Source: Actinotalea lenta | Lineage (GTDB): Bacteria; Actinomycetota; Actinomycetes; Actinomycetales; Cellulomonadaceae | Direction: 5' to 3' | Length of the DNA stretch: 64,000 nt | Assembly (NCBI RefSeq): GCF_030586465.1 | Contig: NZ_JAUQYP010000001.1 | Span: 1,936,708 to 2,000,707 of the forward strand | Shown here: one piece after another, positions 24,006-30,949 of the stretch | Numbering within the stretch: position 1 is the stretch's first letter | Layout of the letters: every line of letters starts with the position of its first letter | The notes under the pieces: model-generated | What the model saw: the letters and a program-made list of their open reading frames with translations, nothing else | Told to the model about the DNA's origin: nothing | The model's database searches: none | Translations under genes and position numbers: made by a program

Positions 24006-24986
24006 GTGAGCGAGGAGACCAGGCCGGGCGTCGACCGGCGGACCACCAAGCTGGCCGTCGTCGGCGCCGGGAGCGTGGGTGCGACCGTCGCGTACGCGGC
24101 CCTGATGCGGGGTGTGGCGCGCACCGTCGCGCTCTACGACATCAACGCCGCCAAGGTCGAGGCTGAGGTCCTCGACCTCGGCCACGGCATCCAGTTCATG
24201 CCGATGGCGCAGGTGATCGGTTCCGACGACCTGGCCGTGTGCGCGGACGCCGACGTCGTGGTCGTCACCGCTGGTGCGAAGCAGAAGCCCGGTCAGACCC
24301 GCCTCGACCTGGCCGAGGCGACGATCGGCCTGGTCAACAGCCTCATGCCGAAGCTCGTCGAGGTTGCACCGGACGCCGTCTACATCATGGTGACGAACCC
24401 CGTGGACATCGTCACGCACGCGGCCATCCGGGCCTCCGGGCTGCCGGACGGTCAGCTGTTCGGATCCGGAACCGTGCTGGACTCCAGCCGGCTGCGCTGG
24501 CTGATCGCGCACCACTGCAACGTGGCGGTGCAGAACGTGCACGCCTACATCGCCGGCGAGCACGGCGACTCCGAGATCCCGTTGTGGAGCTCGGCCTCGG
24601 TGGGCTCCGTCCCGCTGCTCGAGTGGCGCGGCACCAAGACGGGCAACGGTCCGTTCGACGAGGCGACCAGGAGGCGCATCGCCGAGGACGTGGTGGGGTC
24701 CGCCTACAAGATCATCGAAGGCAAGGGGGCGACCAACTACGCGGTCGCCCAGGCGGCGACCCGGATCATCGAAGCGGTGCTCAAGGACGAGAAGCGCGTG
24801 CTGCCGGTGTCCTCCATGCTCCAGGACTACTACGGGATCGGGGACGTGTGCTTGTCCGTTCCGTCCGTCGTCGGGCGTCGCGGTGTCGAGGCGCGGCTCG
24901 AGGTGCCGATGTCGGACCAGGAGCTTGCGGGACTCCAGGACTCAGCGCGCTCCCTGCACGCGGTCGCGGAGCGCTTCGGGCTCTAG
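24006..24986 (+). CDS. ldh: L-lactate dehydrogenase
   Basis: This 326-residue NAD-dependent enzyme interconverts pyruvate and L-lactate. The Rossmann motif is VVGAGSVGATVAYA, the substrate-loop region is GAKQKPGQTRLDLAEA with Gln (lactate rather than malate specificity) and the active Arg, and the catalytic His lies in YIAGEHGDSEIPLWSSA. EGKGATNYA and SVPSVVGRRGVE are typical of bacterial LDH. The GTG at 24006 has GGGGAGG nearby upstream. It converges on lexA with 39 nt between stops. Presence fits a facultative fermentative lifestyle. Confidence 0.95.
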   Translation: MSEETRPGVDRRTTKLAVVGAGSVGATVAYAALMRGVARTVALYDINAAKVEAEVLDLGHGIQFMPMAQVIGSDDLAVCADADVVVVTAGAKQKPGQTRLDLAEATIGLVNSLMPKLVEVAPDAVYIMVTNPVDIVTHAAIRASGLPDGQLFGSGTVLDSSRLRWLIAHHCNVAVQNVHAYIAGEHGDSEIPLWSSASVGSVPLLEWRGTKTGNGPFDEATRRRIAEDVVGSAYKIIEGKGATNYAVAQAATRIIEAVLKDEKRVLPVSSMLQDYYGIGDVCLSVPSVVGRRGVEARLEVPMSDQELAGLQDSARSLHAVAERFGL

Positions 24987-25025
24987 CGACGCAGGAGCTC
25001 GAGCCGCGCCACCCGACGAGGTGGC

Positions 25026-25757
25026 TCACAGGCTGCGCAGCACGCTCACGACGCGTCCGAGCACCACGGCGTCGTCGCCGTCGATGGGGGAGTACGCAGG
25101 GTTCTGTGGGAGCAGCCAGACGTGGCCGTCCGCGCGCTTGAGCGTCTTGACCGTCGCCTCGCCGTCCAGCATCGCCGCGACGATCTCGCCGTTCTCGGCC
25201 ACAGGCTGACGACGCACCACGACCCAGTCGCCGTCGCAGATGGCGGCGTCGATCATGGAGTCGCCGACGACCCTGAGCAGGAAGAGGTCACCGTCTCCGA
25301 CGAGCTGACGCGGGAGGGGGAAGACGTCCTCGACGAGCTGGTCGGCGAGGATGGGCCCGCCGGCAGCGATACGGCCGACCACTGGGACGTACGAGGGCGT
25401 CGGGCGCTCGGTGGCGTCCTCGGCGACCGGGGCGGAGAGCTGACCGATGGACCGCGAGTCGTCCGGCTGGACGATCTCGATGGCCCGCGGGCGGTGCGGA
25501 TCCCGGCGGAGGTAGCCCTTGCGCTCGAGCGCCTGGAGCTGGTGCTTGACCGATGACGGGCTGGTCAGCCCGACGGCGTCGCCGATCTCCCGCATGCTCG
25601 GCGGGTACCCCCGCTGCTCGACGCTGGACCGGATGGTCTCCAGGACCAGGCGCTGGCGCGGCGTGAGCCCGTCACCGTCGGCCGGCCCGTCGGGCAGGGT
25701 GTGCACGCTCGCGAGGTCGCCCTCGGGCTCCGTCGGCGGCGTGGTGCTCGATGCCAC
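25026..25757 (-). CDS. lexA: SOS repressor LexA
   Basis: This 243-residue repressor of the DNA-damage response has an N-terminal winged helix ([20 protein letters not shown]) and a C-terminal S24 autoprotease domain. The cleavage site is A132-G133 in RIAAGGPIL, and the catalytic dyad is Ser167 (GDSM) and Lys204 (TVKTLK). The GTG at 25757 was chosen because GGAGGAG lies 5 nt before it; a longer reading to 25856 has no conserved residues and would run over the LexA box. The N-terminal 28 residues are an acidic actinobacterial extension. The gene is divergent from the LysM gene and autoregulated through the box at 25853-25868. Confidence 0.97.
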   Translation of the reverse strand: MASSTTPPTEPEGDLASVHTLPDGPADGDGLTPRQRLVLETIRSSVEQRGYPPSMREIGDAVGLTSPSSVKHQLQALERKGYLRRDPHRPRAIEIVQPDDSRSIGQLSAPVAEDATERPTPSYVPVVGRIAAGGPILADQLVEDVFPLPRQLVGDGDLFLLRVVGDSMIDAAICDGDWVVVRRQPVAENGEIVAAMLDGEATVKTLKRADGHVWLLPQNPAYSPIDGDDAVVLGRVVSVLRSL

Positions 25758-25852
25758 GGTCTCCTCCAGGTCTCCGGGCCGCCCCGGTCGTGTCGGTGGT
25801 CGGTGATGGTCTGTCCTCGTGCCACTCAGCGTAGGGCGGCGCAGCACCCGGA

Positions 25853-25868
25853 TCAAACATCTGTTCGA
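25853..25868 (-). promoter_or_regulatory. LexA box of lexA
   Basis: Read on the minus strand, TCGAACAGATGTTTGA has one mismatch from the palindromic SOS consensus. Its left half and centre are identical to the recA and dinB boxes. It lies about 95 bp upstream of the lexA GTG. Confidence 0.85.
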
Positions 25869-25905
25869 GCGTGTCTCGACAAGCGTCGGATCGCCGTGCT
25901 AGACA

Positions 25906-25921
25906 TCGTACAGATGTATGA
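25906..25921 (+). promoter_or_regulatory. Degenerate third LexA-like box between lexA and the LysM gene
   Basis: TCGTACAGATGTATGA keeps 9 of the 12 consensus positions of TCGAAC-N4-GTTCGA and is itself nearly palindromic. It abuts the strong box that begins at 25921. Whether LexA binds it is unknown. Confidence 0.4.
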
Positions 25922-25936
25922 CGAACGTGTGTTCGA
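25921..25936 (+). promoter_or_regulatory. LexA box of the LysM gene
   Basis: ACGAACGTGTGTTCGA matches CGAAC-N4-GTTCG perfectly. It ends 21 nt before the ATG of the LysM protein and lies about 53 bp from the lexA box. Confidence 0.82.
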
Positions 25937-25957
25937 GATCGACGAGGAGCGAGCGAG

Positions 25958-26353
25958 ATGACCGCCATGACGTGGGAGGCGCCCATCGGCGCCGGGCCGG
26001 CTCAGCGGGCTGCCGCACCGATCGGACGGGCCATGCTGGGCGGCCGCAGCCGGCCGAGTGGGGCGCAGCTCCGGCTGACGAGGCGTGGCCGGGTCGTCCT
26101 TGCCGTCCTGGCACTGCTGGTCGTCGGTCTGTGGACGATGCGGCCGGACGGGGCCGCCGCCGGCGGTGGCGCGGAGGCGGTCCCGGTGGCTGTCGTGACG
26201 ATCTCCCCCGGGCAGACCCTGTGGGGCATCGCTGCCGGGGTTGCGGCGCCCGGCCAGGACGTCCGCGACGTCGTGGCGGAGCTGATCTCGTTGAACGGGC
26301 TGGCCAGCTCCCAGGTCCGCGCCGGCCAACAGATCCTGGTGCCCCAGGACTGA
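25958..26353 (+). CDS. SOS-linked LysM membrane protein (cell-division inhibitor candidate)
   Basis: This 131-residue protein has a basic N-terminal region of about 40 residues, one transmembrane helix (RVVLAVLALLVVGLWTM, about 45-61) and a C-terminal LysM peptidoglycan-binding domain (about 80-129, with SPGQTLWGIA and GLASSQVRAGQQILVP). It is divergent from lexA and carries its own LexA box. This matches the position and architecture of Bacillus YneA, Corynebacterium DivS and mycobacterial Rv2719c, which block septation during SOS. Inhibition of division is therefore inferred, not shown. The ATG at 25958 has GAGGAG 8 nt upstream; a second ATG lies at 25967. Confidence 0.8.
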   Translation: MTAMTWEAPIGAGPAQRAAAPIGRAMLGGRSRPSGAQLRLTRRGRVVLAVLALLVVGLWTMRPDGAAAGGGAEAVPVAVVTISPGQTLWGIAAGVAAPGQDVRDVVAELISLNGLASSQVRAGQQILVPQD

Positions 26354-26423
26354 GGTCGACGCGCCTGAGCACGGCCCCGTCGTCTCACGTGCACCTGGCG
26401 GTGGCTGAGCGAGTTGGGGATCC

Positions 26424-26452
26424 TTGCCCAGCCGAGTGCCCGGCCGTACGGT
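26424..26452 (+). promoter_or_regulatory. nrdR promoter (TTGCCC-N17-TACGGT)
   Basis: TTGCCC at 26424-26429 and TACGGT at 26447-26452 are separated by 17 nt. The nrdR GTG is 42 nt downstream with GGGAGGGGAG as ribosome binding site. I found no clear NrdR box here. Confidence 0.5.
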
Positions 26453-26494
26453 GACCCCGGGGTACCCGCGGGGTGTCCTGGGAGGGGAGCGCCG

Positions 26495-26968
26495 GTGCAC
26501 TGTCCGTTCTGTCGGCACAGCGACTCGAGGGTCGTGGACTCGCGTACCTCGGACGACGGTGCGTCGATCCGTCGCCGTCGTCAGTGCCCCCAGTGTCAGC
26601 GGCGGTTCACCACCATCGAGACCGCGAGCCTCGCGGTGGTGAAACGATCCGGCGCCACGGAGCCGTTCAGCCGGGAGAAGATCATCAACGGCGTCCGCAA
26701 GGCGTGCCAGGGCCGGCCCGTGAGCGAGGACGACCTGGCGTTGCTCGCCCAGGGTGTCGAGGAGACGCTTCGTGGCACGGGCAGCGCCGAGCTCGACGCA
26801 CACGAGATCGGCCTCGCCATCCTCGGGCCGCTGCGCGAGCTCGACGTGGTGGCCTACCTCCGGTTCGCGAGCGTCTACCAGGCGTTCGACTCCCTCGACG
26901 ACTTCGAGGCGGCGATCGCCACGCTGCGCGCCGATCGGCTCGAGCGGCCCGAGGTGACCGCGGACTGA
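26495..26968 (+). CDS. nrdR: Transcriptional repressor NrdR
   Basis: This 157-residue regulator represses ribonucleotide reductase genes in response to ATP/dATP levels. The N-terminal zinc ribbon uses CPFC near residue 3 and CPQC near residue 30, followed by an ATP-cone domain (about 46-135, with [20 protein letters not shown]). The family start is M(H)CPFC, which fixes the GTG at 26495. Length is typical. It lies in the usual actinobacterial lexA-LysM-nrdR order; no nrd structural genes are in the window, so its targets are elsewhere. Confidence 0.95.
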   Translation: MHCPFCRHSDSRVVDSRTSDDGASIRRRRQCPQCQRRFTTIETASLAVVKRSGATEPFSREKIINGVRKACQGRPVSEDDLALLAQGVEETLRGTGSAELDAHEIGLAILGPLRELDVVAYLRFASVYQAFDSLDDFEAAIATLRADRLERPEVTAD

Positions 26969-27020
26969 CGGGGCGAGAGGACCGCCCGTCCGGTGGCTGC
27001 CTCTGCGCGACCCGGCCCGG

Positions 27021-28718
27021 TCAGCCCCGGTCGATCAGCTGCTCACGGACGACGCGGCGCAGGACCTTGCCGATCTGGGACCGGGGGAGGTCGGGCAGCA
27101 CCACGAGGTCGCGCGGGTGCGCGTAACGGGCCAGGGCGCGGTCGCTCCAGGCGCGGACGGCGGCCAGCTCGACACGAGAGGTGCCCTCCGCGAGCACGAT
27201 CGCTGCCACGACGCGCTCGCCCAGATCGCCACCCGGCAGTCCGACCACGGCCACGTCGGCGATCTCCGGCATGGTGCGCAGATGGTCCTCGACCTGGGAG
27301 GGGTACACGTTGTAGCCGCCCGTGATGATGACGTCCTTGATGCGGTCCACGAGCCGGAGGAAGCCCCCGTCCTCACGAACCACCACATCGCCCGTGCGCA
27401 ACCAGGTCCGCCCGTCGATCTCCACGAGCACCGCAGCAGACTCCTCCGGCCGGTTCCAGTAGCCCGGGAACACCTGCGGTCCGGAGACCAGGAGCTCGCC
27501 TCTCTCGCCGGGCGGCACGGGACGGGTCGGGTCGTCCGGGTCGACGACCCTGGCGTACGTCGAGGGGAACGGCACCCCCAGGGTGCCGGGCCTGCGGTCC
27601 GGGGACAGCGGGCTGCCGAGGGCCACCGGAGAGGTCTCGGTCATCCCGTAGCCCTCGATGAGCAGGCCGCCCGTGGCGCGCTCCCACGTCTGCGCCGTCT
27701 GGGCCGGCAAAGACATGGCCCCCGAGATGCCGTACCGGATCGACCCGAGGTCGACCCGGGCGTCGGCGGCGGCAGCCGCGAGGCGCTCGAACATCGGTGG
27801 GACGCCAGGAACGAAGGTGAGCGGACGACGCCGCTGGGCGTCGAGCACCAGCTCGGTGTCGAAGCGTGGTACGACGACCAGCGTCGCAGCGGTGCGCGCC
27901 GCATAGCTCAGGCACAGGGTCATGCCGAAGGCGTGGAAGAACGGCAGCGCCCCGAGGATCGTCTGCGAGCCGCGCTCGTGCCCGGTCCATGCCTGTCCCT
28001 GCGCGGCGTTCGCCGCGAGGTTGCGGTGCGTGAGGACGGCGCCCTTCGGGGTCCCGGTGGTCCCGCCCGTGTACTGCAGCAGGGCCGTGTCGTCCAGCTC
28101 GGGGTGCGGGTGCTCGGAGGGCAGGGCGGTGGCGTGACGGACGATCCGGTCCCACCGGGGCACCCCGGCGGGCACCCGATCGCGCATGGAGGCGCGGGTC
28201 TGGCGTGCCTGACGAACCGGCAGGTGCAGCGCCGCGCGCTTGACGGCCGGCAGGTCGGCGGCCAGGTTGACCGCGATCACGTGGCGCAGCGCGGTCTGAT
28301 CGCGCACCTGCACGACACGCGCCACAGCCTTCTCCCACACGAGCGCGAGCGTCGCGCCGGAGTCGGCGAGCTGATGGGCCAGCTCGGTCGCCGAGTACGT
28401 GGGGTTGTGCTCCACGACGATGGCTCCCAGCCGCAAGGCCGCGTGGAAGAGCACGACGTGCGTGGCGCTGTTGGGGAGCACGAGCGCGACGCGATCCCCG
28501 CGCCGCACACCCATCGCCGCGAGCGCGCCCGCCGCACGTGCGACTCGCCTGGCGAGGGCGTCGTACGTCGTGACGGCGCCCAGGAAGTCCGTCGCGATCC
28601 GTGCTGGGAAGTCGCGCACGGCCTCGTCGAGCATGCGGGTCACCGGCTGGTCCACGGTCACGTCCGCGGGCACGCCGGGCGCGTACGACGCGAGCCAGGG
28701 GCGGGGGTCGTCTGTCAC
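27021..28718 (-). CDS. fadD: Long-chain fatty acid-CoA ligase (AMP-forming)
   Basis: This 565-residue enzyme of the ANL superfamily activates fatty acids to acyl-CoA through an acyl-adenylate. The AMP-binding P-loop is YTGGTTGTPKGAVLTH, the adenine-binding motif is IEGYGMTETSP, the hinge region contains RLVDRIKDVIITGGYNVYPS, and the C-terminal catalytic lysine lies in PRSQIGKVLRR. The length and IITGGYNVYP suit a medium- or long-chain FadD; exact chain length cannot be told. The GTG at 28718 is supported by a TACTCT element 6 nt upstream. A perfect palindrome overlaps that element, so the gene is probably controlled by an unlinked repressor, perhaps of TetR type. No regulator gene is adjacent. 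Confidence 0.88.
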   Translation of the reverse strand: MTDDPRPWLASYAPGVPADVTVDQPVTRMLDEAVRDFPARIATDFLGAVTTYDALARRVARAAGALAAMGVRRGDRVALVLPNSATHVVLFHAALRLGAIVVEHNPTYSATELAHQLADSGATLALVWEKAVARVVQVRDQTALRHVIAVNLAADLPAVKRAALHLPVRQARQTRASMRDRVPAGVPRWDRIVRHATALPSEHPHPELDDTALLQYTGGTTGTPKGAVLTHRNLAANAAQGQAWTGHERGSQTILGALPFFHAFGMTLCLSYAARTAATLVVVPRFDTELVLDAQRRRPLTFVPGVPPMFERLAAAAADARVDLGSIRYGISGAMSLPAQTAQTWERATGGLLIEGYGMTETSPVALGSPLSPDRRPGTLGVPFPSTYARVVDPDDPTRPVPPGERGELLVSGPQVFPGYWNRPEESAAVLVEIDGRTWLRTGDVVVREDGGFLRLVDRIKDVIITGGYNVYPSQVEDHLRTMPEIADVAVVGLPGGDLGERVVAAIVLAEGTSRVELAAVRAWSDRALARYAHPRDLVVLPDLPRSQIGKVLRRVVREQLIDRG

Positions 28719-28724
28719 GGCTCC

Positions 28725-28730
28725 AGAGTA
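28725..28730 (-). promoter_or_regulatory. -10 element (TACTCT) of fadD
   Basis: TACTCT on the minus strand is 6 nt from the fadD GTG and shares its first three bases with the palindrome 28728-28751. Confidence 0.45.
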
Positions 28731-28751
28731 ACCTACGGGTGCGTAGGTTAC
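28728..28751. promoter_or_regulatory. Perfect 10-bp inverted repeat, probable operator of fadD
   Basis: GTAACCTACG at 28728-28737 and CGTAGGTTAC at 28742-28751 are exact reverse complements around GGTG. The site touches the fadD -10 element and spans the region where sigma would bind, so a bound protein would block initiation. Size and symmetry fit TetR-family operators that sense acyl-CoA (inference). Confidence 0.75.
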
Positions 28752-28761
28752 GACGGCGTAA

Positions 28762-29961
28762 CTAGGACAGCACGCGTAGCCGGATCGTCTGGTCCATGTT
28801 CTCCAGGACGGTGACGGCATCGGGCGCCAGGCCCGCCGCGACGTCCGTGACGACGTAGCCGTAGTCCCCCTGGGTCGCCAGCAGCTGGCCGTCGATGTTG
28901 ACGTCGTGGTCGGCGAACACCCGGTTGATGCCTGCCAGCACACCCGGGGTGTTGCGGTGCAGGTGGGTGAGGCGGTGCGCCCCCGTGCGCGCGTCCAGCG
29001 CGAGGTTGGGGAGGTTGACGCTCAGCATGGTCGAGCCGTGCCGGATGTAGTCGCGCAGCTTGTTGGCCACGAACTGCCCGATCGCCTCCTGCGCCTCCTC
29101 GGTCGACCCGCCGATGTGCGGCGTCAGGATGACGTTCGGGAGGCCACGCAGGTCCGAGGTGAACGGGTCGCCGCGGCGCTTGGGCTCCTCGGGGAACACG
29201 TCGATGGCCGCACCGCCGACGTGCCCGGACTCGATCGCCTCACGTAGGGCGGTCGGGTCGACCACGAAGCCGCGGGAGAGGTTGAGGAACAGGGCGCCGG
29301 GCCGCATCTTCTCCAGCTGTGCCCGGCCGAACAGCCCCGCGTTGCCCGGCCGGCCGTCCACGTGGAGCGTGACCACGTCCGCCACCTCGAGGAGCTCGTC
29401 CAGCGAGCCCATCCGTCGCGCGTTGCCCAGGGCCAGCTTCTCCGCGGTGTCGTAGAACACCACGGACATCCCGATCGACTCCGCCAGCACGGACAGCTGG
29501 GTGCCGATGTTGCCGTACCCGACGATCCCCAGGGTGCGGCCGCGCACCTCGTGCGCGCCTTCGGCTGACTTGTCCCACACGCCGGCATGCAGGGACTTGT
29601 CGCGCTCGGTCAGGCGGCGGGTCAGCGCGATGATCTCCGAGACCGCGAGCTCGACCACCGATCGCGTGTTGGAGAACGGGGCGTTGAACACCGCGATGCC
29701 GCGCTCGGCGGCCGCGTGCAGGTCGATCTGGTTGGTGCCGATGCAGAACGCACCGATGGCCACCAGGTCGTGGGCCTGCTCGAGCACCTCACGCGTCACG
29801 TGCGTCTTGGAGCGGATCCCGAGCAGCTGCACCCCCGCGAGCGAGCTGCCGAGCTCCTCGGTGTCCATGGCGCCGGTCCGCGCCGTGACGTCGACACCGT
29901 CGGACGTCAGCAGGCTGGTGGCGAGCGGGTGGAGGTTCTCGAGCAGGAGGGCGTTCAGCAC
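28762..29961 (-). CDS. serA: D-3-phosphoglycerate dehydrogenase
   Basis: This 399-residue enzyme oxidises 3-phosphoglycerate, the first step of serine synthesis. It has the D-2-hydroxyacid dehydrogenase fold with NAD motif LGIVGYGNIGTQ, active-site region LFLNLSRGFVVD and catalytic His in LTPHIGGSTEEAQ. The C-terminal 70 residues form an ACT domain (GVLAGINRVFADHDVNIDGQ), as in E. coli SerA (410 aa), the serine-inhibited class; the intervening domain of the longer mycobacterial form is absent. The GTG at 29961 is preceded by CACGAT 6 nt upstream. It lies just upstream of fadD on the same strand, with 43 nt between them. Confidence 0.92.
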   Translation of the reverse strand: MLNALLLENLHPLATSLLTSDGVDVTARTGAMDTEELGSSLAGVQLLGIRSKTHVTREVLEQAHDLVAIGAFCIGTNQIDLHAAAERGIAVFNAPFSNTRSVVELAVSEIIALTRRLTERDKSLHAGVWDKSAEGAHEVRGRTLGIVGYGNIGTQLSVLAESIGMSVVFYDTAEKLALGNARRMGSLDELLEVADVVTLHVDGRPGNAGLFGRAQLEKMRPGALFLNLSRGFVVDPTALREAIESGHVGGAAIDVFPEEPKRRGDPFTSDLRGLPNVILTPHIGGSTEEAQEAIGQFVANKLRDYIRHGSTMLSVNLPNLALDARTGAHRLTHLHRNTPGVLAGINRVFADHDVNIDGQLLATQGDYGYVVTDVAAGLAPDAVTVLENMDQTIRLRVLS

Positions 29962-30064
29962 GGACTCATCGTGGACCCGGTCGTCCCATGTGCCAAACGG
30001 CGCCCGTCTGGCGGACGGCCGGTAGGTCGCCCGACCGGCTCTCGGCGCAGCGTACCGACGCTGA

Positions 30065-30070
30065 CATGCT
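30065..30070 (+). promoter_or_regulatory. -10-like element (CATGCT) of the matrixin-like protease gene
   Basis: CATGCT is followed by 6 nt and the GTG at 30077. Confidence 0.35.
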
Positions 30071-30076
30071 GGTGTC

Positions 30077-30949
30077 GTGGGCGTGGGGGACGAGCTGAGG
30101 TCACGCCGGGTGCAACGACAGATGGCGCACGCGGCGCGTCGTCGGCGATCGTCGCTGCCCGGCCTCCTGGTCGTGGCGCTGGTCTGTGCCGTCGCACTGG
30201 TGGCCGTGGCGCACGCCCGGGGGCTGGACCTGAGGCGGCCCGGCGACCTGGCGGCGCTGTTCCGGCCGCAGGTCGTGGTGCAGGTGGACGGAAAGGCCTA
30301 CGCGGTACCGCGCCCGGCCCCTGCGCACGGTCGGCTGCTCCCGGCCGTCCCGGTGACGACCACGGGCAGCTACGCCTTCCTCCACACCGTCGACGCGGGC
30401 CCGGTCGGGTACGACCCGTGCCGCCCCGTGCGCTACGTCGTCCGGCCGCAGGGCGCCCCGCCCGGCGGCGAGGAGCTGGTGACCCGCGCGGTCGCGGAGA
30501 TCTCGGCCGCGACCGGTCTGGAGTTCGTCGACGCGGGGACGACCGACGAGGCGCCGACCGTCGACCGTCCGCTCCTGCAGTCCCGGTACGGGCAGGACTG
30601 GGCCCCGGTGCTCATCGCCTGGTCCACTCCCCGGGAGCTGCCCCAGCTCGCGGGCGACGTGGCGGGGATCGGCGGCTCGGCCGCTGTCCCGGGTGCCGAC
30701 GGTCGGGGGACCTGGCTGGCGGCCGGGCGCCTCGCGCTGGATGCCGGCGACCTCGGCAGGATGATCCACGCGGGGCGGGCCGACGCCGCCGAGGCCGTCG
30801 TGCTGCACGAGCTGTCGCACGTGGTCGGGCTCGACCACGTGGACGACCCGGACGAGCTGATGTACCCGACGACGTCGCGTCGCGTCGACCTCGGTCCGGG
30901 CGACCGCGCAGGGCTCGCCCTGGTGGGTCAGGTCGCCTGTCAGCCCTGA
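30077..30949 (+). CDS. Matrixin-like zinc metalloprotease, membrane-anchored or secreted
   Basis: This 290-residue protein has a basic N-terminus of about 27 residues, one hydrophobic segment (about 28-47) and an extracytoplasmic region. The zinc-binding motif HELSHVVGLDHVDD (about residues 247-260) is the extended HExxHxxGxxH of metzincins, followed by a Met in ELMYPTTS that would form the Met-turn. These identify a matrixin-type fold. A conserved block DAGPVGYDPCRPVRYVV precedes it, as in uncharacterised actinobacterial members. Substrate is unknown; maturation of wall or secreted proteins is possible. Its stop overlaps the convergent HelR-like gene by 10 nt. Confidence 0.82.
   Translation: MGVGDELRSRRVQRQMAHAARRRRSSLPGLLVVALVCAVALVAVAHARGLDLRRPGDLAALFRPQVVVQVDGKAYAVPRPAPAHGRLLPAVPVTTTGSYAFLHTVDAGPVGYDPCRPVRYVVRPQGAPPGGEELVTRAVAEISAATGLEFVDAGTTDEAPTVDRPLLQSRYGQDWAPVLIAWSTPRELPQLAGDVAGIGGSAAVPGADGRGTWLAAGRLALDAGDLGRMIHAGRADAAEAVVLHELSHVVGLDHVDDPDELMYPTTSRRVDLGPGDRAGLALVGQVACQP

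Noticed and set aside
26453..26480. Hairpin with ACCCCG and CGGGGT arms before nrdR, considered as terminator of the LysM gene
   Set aside because: It lies downstream of the probable nrdR -10 element, about 100 nt past the LysM stop, and has only 6-bp arms; no NrdR box consensus is seen.
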